Shown: one piece after another, positions 32,955-44,969 of the stretch | How the letters are laid out: every line of letters starts with the position of its first letter | Position numbering within the stretch: the first letter of the stretch is position 1 | NCBI GenBank assembly: GCA_005784505.1 | Contig: VCAZ01000035.1 | Location: 3,011,001 to 3,075,000, forward strand | Reading direction: 5' to 3' | DNA from: Bagarius yarrelli | Lineage: Eukaryota; Chordata; Actinopteri; Siluriformes; Sisoridae | DNA length: 64,000 bases | The notes under the pieces: generated by a model | Seen by the model: only the letters and a program-made list of their open reading frames with translations | What the model was told of the DNA's origin: nothing | The model's database searches: none | Translations under genes and position numbers: made by a program

Positions 32955-34796
32955 CATCTGTTTATGTTAGTGGTGTTTAATGGAGATTTAAGAACAGATG
33001 TTTATGTTAGTGGTGTTTAATAATGGAGATTTTAGAACAGATGTTTGTTAGTGGTGTTTAATGGAGATTTAAGAACAGATGTTCATGTTAGTGGTGTTTA
33101 ATGGAGATTTAAGAACAGATGTTTATGTTAGTGGTGTTTAAATGGGAGATTTGATTTAGAACAGAAATGTTTTATGTTAGTGTAGGTTTTAATGGAGATT
33201 TAAGAGATTTAACAGATGTTTATGTTAGTGTGGGTTTAATGGAGATTTAAGAACAGATGTTTATGTTAGTGGTGTTTAATGGAGATTTAAGAACAGATGT
33301 TTATGTTAGTGGTGTTTAATGGAGATTTAAGAACAGATGTTTATGTTAGTGGTGTTTAATGGAGATTTAAGAACAGATGTTTATGTTAGTGTAGTTTAAT
33401 GGAGATTTAGAAGATGTTGTTAGTGGTGTTAATGGAGATTAAGAAGATGGTTTGTTAGTGGTTGTTTAATGGAGATTTAAGAACAGATGTTTGTTAGTGG
33501 TTTGTTTTTAAGAACAATGGAGTGGTGTTTATTTAATAAGAAACAGATTTTTTAGTGGTGTAATGAACAGATGTTTATGTTAGTGGTGTTTAGTTTTAAT
33601 GGAGATTTAAGAACAGATGTTTATGTTAGTGTAGTTTAATGGAGATTTAAGAACAGATGTTTTTATGTTAGTGGTTGTTAATGGAGATTTAGAACAGATG
33701 TTTGTTAGTGGAGTGGTTTAAGTTTATGTATGGAGATTTAAGAACAGATGTTTATGTTAGTGGTGTTTAATGGAGATTAAGAACAGATTGTTTAGTTTAG
33801 TGTAGTTTAATGGAGATTTAAGAACAGATGTTTGTTAGTGTGGTGTTTAATGGAGATTTAAGAACAGATGTTTGTTAGTTGGTGTTTAATTAGATTTAAG
33901 GAGATTTAAGAACACAGATGTTTATGTTAGTGGTGTTTAATGGAGATTTAATGGATTAGATTTTTGATGTTAGATGAGTTTTATGTAGTGTTTAAGTTTA
34001 ATGGAGATTTAAGAACAGATGTTGTTAGTGGTGTTTTAATGGGAGATTTAAGAACAGATGTTTGTTAGTGGTGTTTAATGGAGATTTAAGAACAGATGTT
34101 TATGTTAGTGGTGTTTAATGGAGATTTAAGAACAGATGTTTATGTTATTAGTGTGTTTAATGGAGATTTAAGAACAGATGTTTATGGTGGTAATGTTTAA
34201 GAACAGATGTTTAGTGGATGGAGATTTAAGAACAGATGTTTGTTAGTGGTGTTTAATGGAGATTTAAGAACAGATGTTTGTTAGTGGTGTTTAATGGAGA
34301 TTTAAGAACAGATGTTTGTTAGTGGTGTTAATGGAGATTTATGTTAGTGGTGTTGAGAACAGATGTTTTATGTATAGTGGTGTTGGTAATGGAGATTTAA
34401 GAACAGATGTTTGTAGTGTAGTTTAATGGAGATTTAAGAACAGATGTTTTATGTTTAGTGGTTGTTTAATGAGATGTAAGATAAACAGATGTTTATGTTA
34501 GGTGTTTAATGTTAGGTTTTAATGGAGATTTAAGAACAGATGTTTATGTTAGTGGTGTTTAATGGAGATTTAAGAACAGATGTTTATGTTAGTGGTGTTT
34601 AATGGAGATTTAAGAACAGATGTTTATGTTAGTGGTGTTTAATGGAGATTTAAGAACAGATGTTATGTTAGTGGTGTTTAATGGAGATTTAAGAACAGAT
34701 GTTTATGTTAGTGGTGTTTAATGTTTAATGGAGATTTTAAGAACAGATGTTTATGTTAGTGGTGTTTAATGGAGATTTAAGAACAGATGTTTGGGT
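32955..34796. repeat. Minisatellite, 40-bp unit, about 45 copies
   Basis: The unit is AGAACAGATGTTTATGTTAG then TGGTGTTTAATGGAGATTTA. Variants lack two bases (GTTTGTTAG) or have larger scrambles at 33400-33560, 33880-34010 and 34320-34510. The cleanest copies are at 33245-33390 and 34530-34790. It has no coding potential. Confidence 0.95.
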
Positions 34797-35103
34797 TTAG
34801 TTATTTTAGAACACTTGATTTGCACCTCCGAAGTTTCACTACAAAAATATAGCGAGTAATAATATCTGTAATCTAGTCACATTTATCGATTAATTCTTAT
34901 ATTTATGTAAAGTTTTCGTATTTTTACTATTTATGAGATTCATGTTTTTAATCTTTTTACAGAAAACTTTGCTTTAATTTTTGATTAAAATTGGCAAAAA
35001 AAAAACTTCTATAAAAACAAGGAAATCTAATTTTTTAGGAATAACGACTTAAACTTGTATTCAGTTTAATTTAATCTTATAATAGGAAATAGATATATTT
35101 GAG

Positions 35104-35432
35104 TAGGATGGATGGATTGGTGGACAGATTAATTGGTGAATAGATGGATTAATGGATGGATTGGTGAATGGATGGATGGATGGATTGGTGAATTGATGGG
35201 ATGGATGGAATGGATGGATGGATGGATGGATGGATGGATGGATTGGATGGATTAATGAATGGATGGATGGATGGATGGATGGATGGATGAATGGGTTAAT
35301 GGATGGATTGGTGAAGGAATAGATAGATGGATTGGTGGATGGATGGATGGATGGATGAATGGGTGGAATGGTGGTGAAATGGAGGATTGGATGGACGGAA
35401 TAGATAGATGGATTGGTGGATGGAGGATTTTT
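35104..35432. repeat. (GGAT)n-type tetranucleotide-rich array
   Basis: GATGGATGGATGG runs are mixed with GGATTGGTGAATGGATG and GGATTAATGGATGG, giving an irregular higher order. The minus strand reads as a poly-HPSIHPS frame, an artefact. Confidence 0.9.
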
Positions 35433-36065
35433 AAGTAGGTGTTGTATCTGTAGAGCATATCACATAAATAGCACAGAAAATGTAAATAGAAAAGCTTAAA
35501 GAAAGTGAAAAAAGTTTAAACTATTTTGGTTCATCCATTCATTTATTTACTTTCATGTTCGAGTGTAAGGGTTAAATTTTGTGTCAGAAGTCACACATAC
35601 TCTGTACAACGGTGGGAGCTTTCATTGAATTTATTCTTTTGAAAGGGATTTAGCACAATTTTATTATCTCTCCTTTAAAGGGAAAGTTCGGTCGAACCTC
35701 TATTTTTACGGGTGGAAAATAAAAAACTGATGATACGTTGACTGCTGAAGTGCATTAACTAGCATATCAGCGCTCGATGCATACTATCTGGATGCCCCCT
35801 CTTCAGTCTGCCAGAGATCAGCTAAACTAAATATTATACAAACAGATGGAAAATATATTATAAAAAACATTTAGAATGAATTAGCTTTATATACACAACT
35901 AATGATAGAATATTAGGGATCAATCAATCACAAGACAGGGGCACAACACATAACATGACAACTGCAGAACAAAACATTAGCAGAAGTCTTTTTTTTTGGG
36001 AAAAACTAAATTGCTGTTGTTGCCCCCTGGTGGCCAAATAATGTAAAGTCCTGCTTATCCCTGAC

Positions 36066-37352
36066 TGTATTATAGGGAACAGATGGCCAGGAGTATAAAG
36101 GGTTTACGGAATAAGAAGGAATGTAGGGTTTAGGGAATAAAGGGTTTAGGGAATATAAAGAAATGTAGGGTTTAGGGAATAAAGGGTTTGGGTAAAAAGA
36201 AAGAATGTAGGGTTTACGGAATAAAGGGTTTAGGAAATGAGAATGGATGTAGTGTTTAGGGAACAGAGGCTTAAGAGAATTAAGAGTTTAGGGAATAAAA
36301 AGAAATGTAGGGTTTAGGGAATAAAGGGTTTTAGGAATATGGAGGAATATAGGGTTTATGGAATAGGAAGGAATGTAGGGTTTAGGGAATAGTAAGGAAT
36401 GTAGGGTTTAGGGAATAAGAAGTACTGTAGGATTTAGGTAATAAAGGGTTTAGGGAATAAGAAGAAATGTAGGGTTTAGTGAATAGGAAGGAATGTAGGG
36501 TTTAGGAAATAAGAGGGAATGTAGGGTTTAGGGAAGATAAAGGGTTTAGGGAATAAGAGGGAATGTAGGGTTTAGGGAATAAAAGGTGTAGGGAATAAGA
36601 AGGAATGTAGGGTTTAAGTAATGAAGAGTTTAGGGAATAAGAGGGAATGTAGGGTTTGTGTAATAAAGGGTTTATGGGATAAGAGGAAATGTAGGGTTTA
36701 GGTAATAAAGGGTTTAGGGAATAAGAAATGTAGGATTTAGGAAATAAGAGGAGAATGTGTAGGGAATTTAGTGGAATAAAGGGGAATTTAGAGGGTTTAA
36801 GAGAATAAGAAGGAATGTAGGGTTGGTTTAGGGTAATAAAGGGCTTAGGAAATAAGGGGGAATGTAGGGTTTAGGGAATAAGAAGAAATGTAGGGTTTAG
36901 TGAATAGGAAGGAATGAATGGGTAGGGTTTAGGGAATAAAGGGTTTAGGAAATAAGAGGGAATGTAGGGTTTAGGGAATAAAAGGTGTAGGGAATAAGAA
37001 GGAATGTAGGGTTTAAGTAATGAAGAGTTTAGGGAATAAGAGGGAATGTAGGGTTTGTGTAATAAAGGGTTTATGGGATAAGAGGAATGGTAGGGTTAGG
37101 AATTAAAGGGTTTAGGGAATAAGAAGGAATGTAGGGTTTAGGGAAATAAGGGTTAGAGAATAAGAGGAAGTATGTTTAGGCTGGGGTTAGAGGGAATGGG
37201 AATGTAGGGTTTAGGGAATAAAGGTTTTAGGGAATCAGAAGGAATGTAGGGTTTAGGTAATAAAGGGTTTAGGGAATCAGAAGGAATGTAGGGTTTAGGA
37301 GATAAAGGGTTTAGGGAATCAGAAGGAATGTAGGGTTTAGGAGATAAAGGGT
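36066..37352. repeat. Minisatellite with GGGTTTAGGGAATAA units
   Basis: Two sub-units alternate: GGGTTTAGGGAATAAA (16 bp) and GGGTTTAGGGAATAAGAAGG followed by AATGTA (26 bp), over about 1.29 kb. TTTAGGG occurs once per unit, but there is no tandem TTAGGG telomere run. A block near 36585-36680 is nearly repeated at 36975-37090, so longer duplications also occurred. Confidence 0.93.
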
Positions 37353-37980
37353 TAAAAACGTTTAGCAATTTGTTTTTTGCACTGAACATTTTTCTTTTTA
37401 CTTTAAATTTTCTTGCTATTTTCTTTCCGAAGTTATGCGTTACATGTTATGGGTGTGAAGCTCGAGTAACAGTAAGAGTATCAGTGCAGCCATTACAGGA
37501 CAGGAAACCTTTAATAAAATGATGTTGACAAAAAAATAAACATTAACAAACAACAAACATTTTTAAAATATAAACTCAAACTGAAGTTGTAGCTTTTTTT
37601 CCTTCGGTGCTGCGTGACTTTATATTCCGCTTTGTCTTTGGCCGTCCTGGAACCGTTGGCAGATTGACGTTGAGACGTTGAGACGTTTACTGATAGCTGA
37701 TTTGGACTTGTTTGCTTTACATTTCTGTAAATAAACGTTGGTAAACGGTCCACACCCTGAAGAGTGTTTGGGTTTTTAGAGGAAGTGGAACTGTTAAGGT
37801 GTCTAAGGTGTCTAACTACATGATTGATTGACATCGTTCTTTTTTTTTTAAATCACTGCCTGGTGTGTACGCTGGAGGCAAAGATAATAAACCTTCCTGC
37901 CACCGCTTTAAAAAAGTTTATTCTGAGATAAAGGTTACACATACTGTACATTCTCTCAATGAATCTTTCTGCACAAAAGT
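37353..37980. other. Unassigned single-copy-looking sequence
   Basis: No gene or known repeat is seen. A 107-codon minus-strand frame (37511-37834) lacks any recognised domain or splice context and is not called. Confidence 0.4.
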
Positions 37981-37986
37981 TAAAAG

Positions 37987-38172
37987 TGAAGCAAAGTGGT
38001 AGCTCGGTGGTTAAGTTGGTCAGAGGATCGTGCTGGTCAGAGGATCGTGGGTTTAATTCCTTTTAAAACTTAACACTCAAAAGCTCGGTTGGATATTTTA
38101 AGGCTATTTTAAAAATAAATAAATCTAAGTCACCTTCGATAAGAGCGTCTACCAAAAGCCATAAATGTAAAT
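37987..38172 (+). mobile_element. tRNA-derived SINE, family A, with altered middle
   Basis: AGTGGTAGCTCGGTGGTTAA at the head and AGAGCGTCTACCAAAAGCCA at the tail. A short duplicated phrase (GGTCAGAGGATCGTG) is present near box B. Confidence 0.7.
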
Positions 38173-38269
38173 ATAAAGTTAAGTTAAAATTCCCTGTAAT
38201 GAAACTAAAACACATTATATAAATAGTACAAACTAAAAAAACATCAAATATTTGCTGTAACTGGGTGCA

Positions 38270-38455
38270 AGTTTCTATTAGCTCAGTGGTTAAGGTGTTG
38301 GAATGCTTATTGGAGGATCTGGGTTCAATTCCAAGCACCACCAAAGTACCACCGCTGGGCCCCTGTGCAAGGCCCTTAACCCCCAAATTGCTCAATTGTG
38401 TAACAGAGAATAAGAATAAGAATCAGGACGCCTACCGAATGCTGTACCAGATAAT
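38270..38455 (+). mobile_element. tRNA-derived SINE, family A
   Basis: GTGGTTAAGGTGTTGGAATG, GGGTTCAATTCCAAGCACCA, CGCTGGGCCCCTGTGCAAGG, then CTACCGAATGCTGTACC. Confidence 0.8.
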
Positions 38456-38465
38456 TTAAATAAGC

Positions 38466-38657
38466 CACTTTGTGGATGTTCTATTCACTAAGCTACCTCT
38501 CCTTATATGGTCATTCTTCCGTCCTCACTTCCTTCCTCCTTTCTGCAAAAACTTTCTACCTTCTCCTACGTCCATCTTTGATACCCATTATACACTTTAT
38601 TCTCTATAAAATGTTTACTCAGTACTTTTTTATGTAGTATGTCATGTAGATTCTTGA
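38466..38657. repeat. About 190-bp dispersed repeat, copy 1
   Basis: CTTTGTGGATGTTCTATTCA, TTTCTACCTTCTCCTACGTC and TTTTTATGTAGTATGTCATG occur in the same order and spacing at 40019-40214. The family is not recognised. Confidence 0.7.
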
Positions 38658-38897
38658 AGGTTATGTTTAAGGGGTAAATAACTTTTTTAGGGGTTTAGAA
38701 CCACTTGCTTTAGCCGGTTTGTTCTTTCTAGAAACAGACCTGTAGATAAATAATCAGATTTGATAAATTACGTCTGCTGGTTAATCAATCAATCAGTCTG
38801 ATTTATCCGAGATTCATCCGCTTTCTAAGTGCAGATGACTGCAGGCAGTGTTGCCAGGTTGGGTGCATTCCTGCTCAATTTTTAAAACTGCATCAGG

Positions 38898-39068
38898 TTT
38901 CTGATAGCGCAGTGGTTAAAGTGTTTGGACTGCTGATTGGAAGATCGGGGTTCACTTCCCAGCCGTACCACCATTGGGCCCCTGAGCAATGCCTTTAACC
39001 CCCAAATTGCTCAGTTGTGTAACAGAGAATAGGAATAAGGGTGTCTGCCGAATGCTGTAAATGTGAAT
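38898..39068 (+). mobile_element. tRNA-derived SINE, family A
   Basis: GATAGCGCAGTGGTTAAAGT, GGGGTTCACTTCCCAGCC, TGGGCCCCTGAGCAATGCC and GTGTCTGCCGAATGCTGTAA. Confidence 0.8.
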
Positions 39069-40010
39069 GTATATTGTGTTTCATTTTCTTAAATAAAATC
39101 AGTTTGGACATCTAAAAACCAGACAATGTAAACCGAACAAATGAATTTTGTGAATTGGCTGTACAAGAAAATTATAAATTTATCGCTATGGCAAATTTAA
39201 AACAACTTCCGTTGACCAAAGTGCTTTCCTAGCGCATAATTACATACAGTCACATACAGACGCAAAAATAAAAATTAATTCTAAAAGCTATTCTAAAAAA
39301 TAAAAACAATCTAGAGGTAGAAGGTATCCACAGATGGAGAAAATTTCATGTGCAATGGAAGGGGGTTCTGTGGGGCAGCGGCTCAGATGGGTTCTTTCAC
39401 CCTTTAAGTTAAATCTAAATTCAGGAACGTGAAGATTAAGTTCAAGTTCAAGAAGCTTTATTGTCATTTCGATGAACACCAGGGAATTTGGTGTTGCCGT
39501 AATTTTCCTATAAAGAACACTTAAATGATCTTCTGATCAGTTTACTGCTTTGTATATGCCTTGAAATCCAATCTGGGATGGTGTCAGATGCTGATGATTT
39601 ACCACGTGCTCTTAATATTGACGTCATGCCTGTCAGTAGGATCTGCCACCTGACACTGTACAACACTTCCCCAAACCGGAATGTACAGTTTGTGGTGATG
39701 ACAGAAGTGTCAGTGTCAGTGAGACGCTGTACTATGTTAGCTATTTGGATAGCAGTTAGCTTGTCTCTTCTTTAAAGATGAAGGTGTTTCCCAACGCTCC
39801 TTCTGCAGAAGTGTGTGTTCACCTGTGGAATTTGTCATGTGCAGCCTGTAAAGCTTTGCCTCCCACTGCATTCCTAGCTGGCAGCTTACAATAATAAACC
39901 TGACGGTTATATTGATTATGAAAGATTTACATAAACTTCAACTTCAACCAACTTCAGAGTTACAGTTACACAATTTTAGATGACAGGTGTTCGAGACGAC
40001 ATTCCTGAGC
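39069..40010. other. Intergenic sequence without a recognised gene
   Basis: Only a short dispersed repeat at 39434-39480 (AAGAAGCTTTATTGTCATTT) is seen. The rest shows no domain-bearing frame. Confidence 0.4.
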
Positions 40011-40018
40011 CTTACCTG

Positions 40019-40214
40019 CTCTTTGTGGCTGTTTATTCACTGAGCTACCTCTACTTATATGGTCGTTCCTCCGTCCTCGCTTGCTTCCTTCTACATAAAC
40101 GCTTTCTACCTTCTCCTACGTCCATCCTAGATACACATTTTTAGACACACTGTATTTTTTATGAAATATTTACGCAGTACTTTTTTGTGTAGTATGTCAT
40201 GTAGTTTCTTTTAG
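40019..40214. repeat. About 190-bp dispersed repeat, copy 2
   Basis: Direct partner of 38466-38657, about 1.55 kb away, with roughly 80 percent identity by eye, including GAGCTACCTCTACTTATATG and GTAGTATGTCATGTAG. Confidence 0.7.
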
Positions 40215-40436
40215 ATAACAAAAATGTCTATTGCACCCTGGTATATAACCAATGGTGAGCAGAAAAGCCTCTCAGAAGAGATTAAACCTGGGTGGACCAG
40301 CTACAAGACCAGCATACAACAGGAAACCAAGACTATATTAGACACAAGTCTCAACAAAACCCAGCAGTTTATATAGTCGAACCTGTTTTCTGTCTCAGAG
40401 GTTTATTAACATACACCCTTACATGTCTAACCTTTA

Positions 40437-40620
40437 AATTTCTAGCATTTAGCAGATGCCCCTTTCCGAATTTACATTTATCTCATGTTTTTTGTCTAAG
40501 CAAACAGTTAAGGTTTAAGGGTCTTGCTTGGGGGTCCAGTATTGGCTGCTTAGTCACACTGGGAATTTTCCACTTAGCTGATCAACACCTTAAACACTGC
40601 ATTACCACTTTTCCCAAAGA
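40437..40620 (-). mobile_element. tRNA-derived SINE, family A, minus strand, diverged
   Basis: TTTCTAGCATTTAGCAGATG, GGGTCTTGCTTGGGGGTCC and CACCTTAAACACTGCATTAC keep the family order, but box B is badly decayed. Confidence 0.6.
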
Positions 40621-41059
40621 TTTCCAAAGCATGTTGGACAGCTCTACCCTCTACCGCTGAGTTATACCCCCCCCCCACCACCACCACATTACATAATTAC
40701 AAACATAAAATTAAATCAAATGCAATTAATCTTCACCAGAGCAACTTTTACACTAACAAGCACCAAACTCAAAATCTAAAACTTTAGTCTTATATGTATG
40801 TAGTGTAGCTGCATAGCGGCCATTTAAAAAATAACACCATGCAAATATTTATGAATGCAATATAATAATATAACACCGATCAAGTAATAATAGAAAATAC
40901 ACACACCAGACGTGACCACTGACATTTTGGGTCTCTTTGCTGTGTTTTTTGGTATCTGATGCAGCCATATCGAAACCCACATCATAAAGCAGCCGAGAGG
41001 TTTTGCTTATTTGCCTGATCCTCACTAACTTCGTCACACTGATATGCAAACTATTAAAA

Positions 41060-42430
41060 AAATGTAGCATCATAAATACCTAGAATTGCATCACATGCAT
41101 CGTATGGTTGTAGGCTTGACTATTAAGGCTATCAAGTTCCTAGTGTTGTAAATTTTCTTCTGAATATGTATTGACTTGATGATAGATGAATCTATGATGG
41201 AAAAACAATGCATCTTCCTACCTTTTTTTTTGTTTTTTTGTAGTGACAGAACCTGCACTATTTAGCTTACTAGATCAATGTGTAGCCGCCATGAACTCCC
41301 AACACCTTCATGGAATTGATCTCACTGTTCTATGAATAAAAACCGATCCAGAAACAGCTGTTGCATGGCCTTTTTACTGCACTTTTGTGTTCACTGGGGC
41401 AGTTTAGCTAACTGCCTCTTCAAGTACTAAAGATACATCCCACTCTAACCTCCCTTTCTGCCCGAGCCCTTTGAAGCCCACACACCTGGCCCCAATTCCT
41501 AAATCAGTTTTTAGGACTGAGTGGGCTTACATTTTTCAGGCTGTAATTAAAGAAAGCGAAAACCAGGACATCAGAGTGATAAAAAGGACGGCCGTCCTTA
41601 CCCTCTGGCAGGGGCTTCAGTAAAGAAAAGGAGGTTGTCCTTGCAACCACCCAATGTAGTTGGGCTATAGATTAGCTTTTTTTTTTGATGTGGTGTGAAA
41701 ACGAGAAAACTTAACTGCTTTTTTCACTCCCCTTCTATTCTCCTGCACCTCCACCACTGCAATTCAAAGCCTTATCCACATGCTTTCCCAACTGTAATTA
41801 TGTGACCGGCTTTGCATGTCCAGGGTTTTTTTTTTCTGGACGTGTTTGTACCGTTGCTCAAGCAGATGCACCTGCCTGTTAAGGATCTGCCCCTTTCCCC
41901 TGCTCAGGTAAGTCAGGTGAGCAGAGCCGTTAATCCTGTGACCTCTGACAACCCAAACACCTGTCGGCCAGGTGCCACTTCGTCACCTTTTTGTACCCTG
42001 TTTTCCGTCCCGACCGGATCGATTTTTGTTCAGTGGATAAGAAGGGCGGTAAATAATAAGATACCAAGGAGAAAGTTCAGCTCTTCTCATCTCCAGCTCA
42101 ACCCACACCTTTCTCACACTGCCTGGCCTTTTGTTAGCAGCAGCTGCTGAGGTGTGTTCAGTTGTGGCATACTGATAGGGTGTACTTTTCAATGAAGACA
42201 ACAGGACTTTAAGGGCATTACCCAGGGCTCTGCCAAGAACCTAAAATTTTCACATTTTATATCCAAACTGATTTTAGAGAACAACTAGTTTAGTCCTGGT
42301 TTTATTGAGTTAAGAATCTCAGATCTGAAATTTTATTCTAAGACAAAGTTTGTAACTCAAATTGTTGAATATTTGTATCCAACACACTTTTTAATTCTAA
42401 AGCTAGTTCTGTTTTTCTCTTGTTCCTTTG
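41060..42430. other. Repeat-poor intergenic sequence
   Basis: GC-richer than its surroundings, with no recognised SINE or transposon and no coding frame with a domain. It includes GTTAGCAGCAGCTGCTGAGG at 42133-42152, an E-box-bearing palindromic motif. It may hold regulatory DNA; this is inference from composition only. Confidence 0.3.
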
Positions 42431-42435
42431 CAAAC

Positions 42436-42464
42436 GCACACACACACACACGCACACACACACA
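42436..42464. repeat. (CA)n microsatellite
   Basis: CA run with two CG interruptions (CACGCACACA). Confidence 0.9.
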
Positions 42465-42529
42465 TTCTCAAACTCCCCCTTGCTTAATCTCTCGTTTTTC
42501 AGAATTGTCCCTCTAGTTCTTCCTTTAGG

Positions 42530-42800
42530 TTTCCTACACTCAGTGAATGGCCACTCTTTTGCAGGGGGGGTTCAAAGCGCCGTACTCTGGCCGTCTGAAT
42601 GCGCTGAAAAGGATCTTTAGCAAACATCCCTTGTGTGCCTGGCCCTCCAAACCCTCCAGTAATAAATTAACTTGTGGCCAAAGTGCGGTGAACATTCTGC
42701 CACGGCAGAAGCAATCTGCCGCTATCTCGCCCTACCTCTCCCAGATTAATGAAACAGAATGCTGGGCCAATTTGCATACAGGTGAGCCAAAGAAAAAAAC
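42530..42800. promoter_or_regulatory. Candidate conserved non-coding element
   Basis: Complex, GC-richer, repeat-free sequence holding CCAGATTAATGAAACAG (homeodomain-like TAAT core) and CAATTTGCATACAGG (octamer ATTTGCAT). No frame looks coding. The enhancer idea rests on composition and motifs only. Confidence 0.25.
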
Positions 42801-42849
42801 CCAAAAGAAGCAGGCTTTTAGAAAGGAAAGAAACTGGTGTGATGAGCTT

Positions 42850-44470
42850 TGAATGGGCAAAAGAAGGATAATTTCAAGGAGACGTAAAGGGAGTTATAGA
42901 GGTAAAGTAAATATCTCTCTTTCTCAGCCACCAAAGCCTGGGGTCACTGTTGGCATTCCATAAGCTGTCCAGCAGCTGTCCACATTGCTCCATCATTAGC
43001 TGCAATAGGAGTCATGTCCTCGTGGCTTAAAGTTCATCTTCAAGACTTGTGGAGCAGAAATTGAGGCTGCCGCTAGATGTCAGTATGGCCTATCCTACAA
43101 ACAAGAAGTGCAAGTGTCTCTATCTGTCTCTATTTTTATGTTGCAGGAGACCCTGCTGCTGTGGCAAATCAATCATTGAAGAAGGTTAACATATCCAGAG
43201 ACTTGGGCACCCCTTTTCACATCTTTTAGAAAAAAAAGTACCTGAAATTCTTGATCTGCTTTTGCATTCGTTTTTGCATGGAACAAACAGTTGATTAGTC
43301 AGACGTCTCTGGCATCAAACTGGAAAAGAAGCAAAACTTGATTATCTTTCTTTGAGTTGTTATGCTAATGCTGACCTTTTGCTCCCAATGCCACTATCTA
43401 TCTCCTGATCACAATAAGTTTATCTTCCTCCCTGCTGAGTGTGCGTAGGCCATGCTGAGGAATTGAGTTAAACCTTCACACCTTGTTCTATGCGTTGGGT
43501 TAAATGGCGGCTTGATAAAGACCCTCATAAATTGAATGTGTGAGACTGTGGATGGCTGTAGGGGTGGGAGGTAGGGAGTCGCATACTTGTATGCAAGTGA
43601 CTGGTAGATATGAAGGGGCAGATGTGTGTTCCTGTGGCAAACGTGAGAAGAGTCACTGATACGAAATCTTAAGTTTCCTAGTAATCACCCTTGAAGGAAG
43701 TATTGCAAGTTTCCCACAGAGGCTGGACAATGAGTCCAGTCTTGAGCGGTGAAATGCAGCTACCTGCCCTCTCTCCTTTGCCCAGCCGATCCCGGCTCTC
43801 AGAGCGTGTGGAATGCATATATCGGCTCAGATTTAGCAGGTACTCAACTACTCTTGCTGTCACATGAGGTGCATGAAGTCTTTGTGCCAGATTTTTACTA
43901 TGGGTATAAATTTGTGGCATTCAGCGTGAGGGCGAGGGAGTGGATTCCTTGTTATAAATGGTAATATCTCGTTGACAAACATCCCAGTCATTGTGATTTT
44001 TTTAACATCGAACAAAGGCTTAGGTGTGATGACAGATCAATTGTGAAGATTTCTTTTCTATAACCAGTGTCCAAATACAGCCGTGTGGGTAAATGAGTCG
44101 TTCGAATTGCTATTTATAGCAAATTTTTTTTTGGATAGTGTAAAATAATTGTGTAACCAATTTTAGCAGGGTACGTGTTATAGTCTAAAGTTACTAGTGT
44201 TTGTTTTTCTTTAAGAAACAGGAGTATTGTGTGTAAAGCCACAGTTCAAGGCCAGTGTAAGCTCATTACAGTGGTTTTAGGGGCATTAAACTGACTGGTG
44301 ATCAAGCATAGTAACCCTGGGAGACCTTGCCCTTTCAGGGTTCTGCACGTAGATCCATGACTGGCATGACCAGATTATTCGTCGTAACTTTTTAAAGAAG
44401 AATTGAATCATGTGACTATAGAGTGACTCACAGACAAACAGTATTGGTGCATGAATATTCTAAAACTTCT
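42850..44470. other. Intergenic sequence, no gene recognised
   Basis: Mostly single-copy-looking, moderate GC, several short frames without domains. Nothing definite is seen. Confidence 0.35.
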
Positions 44471-44479
44471 TAGTTTTTT

Positions 44480-44655
44480 TAAGTGGTAGCGCGGTGGTTA
44501 AGGTGTTGGACTGCTAGTTGGAGGATCGTAGTTGTCACTGTGGGGGCCCTGAGCAAGGCCCTTAACCTTCACTTGCTTAGTTGTATAAAAGAGGTAAATG
44601 TAAGTCGCTCTGGTTAAGGGCGTCTGCTAAAGGCAGTGAATGCAAATGTAAATAT
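44480..44655 (+). mobile_element. tRNA-derived SINE, family A
   Basis: AGTGGTAGCGCGGTGGTTAA, GAGCAAGGCCCTTAACCTTC, TAAGTCGCTCTGGTTAAGGG and CGTCTGCTAAAGGCAGTGAA. The box B core is deleted. Confidence 0.82.
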
Positions 44656-44881
44656 AGTTTTTATCTTTAGATTAAGTTGAACATTTTATCTGGATATACT
44701 TGTTTGCCAAAGATAACTTTATGCAGTATAGAACAAGACGAAATTCTTCCAGAAGTATAAGCACCCTTTAGGAGACCAAAAATGACCAAGACATAAATCG
44801 AGTGGGGATGCGGTATAAATTTATTTTATTTATAAACTCTTTTTATATGTTGTACACATACTGTGTGAATTATAAAGTGAG

Positions 44882-44962
44882 GGGAAAGTGGTAGCGCAGT
44901 GGTTAAGGTGTTGGACTGCTAATTGGAAGATCAGGGGTTTGATTCCCAGCACCACCAACTTG
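44882..44962 (+). mobile_element. SINE family A, 5' half, cut by another repeat
   Basis: AAGTGGTAGCGCAGTGGTTA through TTTGATTCCCAGCACCACCA and TTGCCACTG, then it stops where the 44970 repeat starts. The later element probably inserted here or the SINE end was lost. Confidence 0.75.
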
Positions 44963-44969
44963 CCACTGT

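Noticed and set aside
32955..34796. CRISPR-like or phage-type repeat array
   Set aside because: Copies are directly adjacent with no unique spacers, and the host is a vertebrate; it is a minisatellite.
36066..37352. Interstitial telomere
   Set aside because: TTTAGGG appears once per unit, never as tandem TTAGGG, so it is a minisatellite with telomere-like words.
37511..37834. 107-codon minus-strand ORF next to the minisatellite
   Set aside because: No domain, no splice partner and AT-rich codons; nothing supports a gene.
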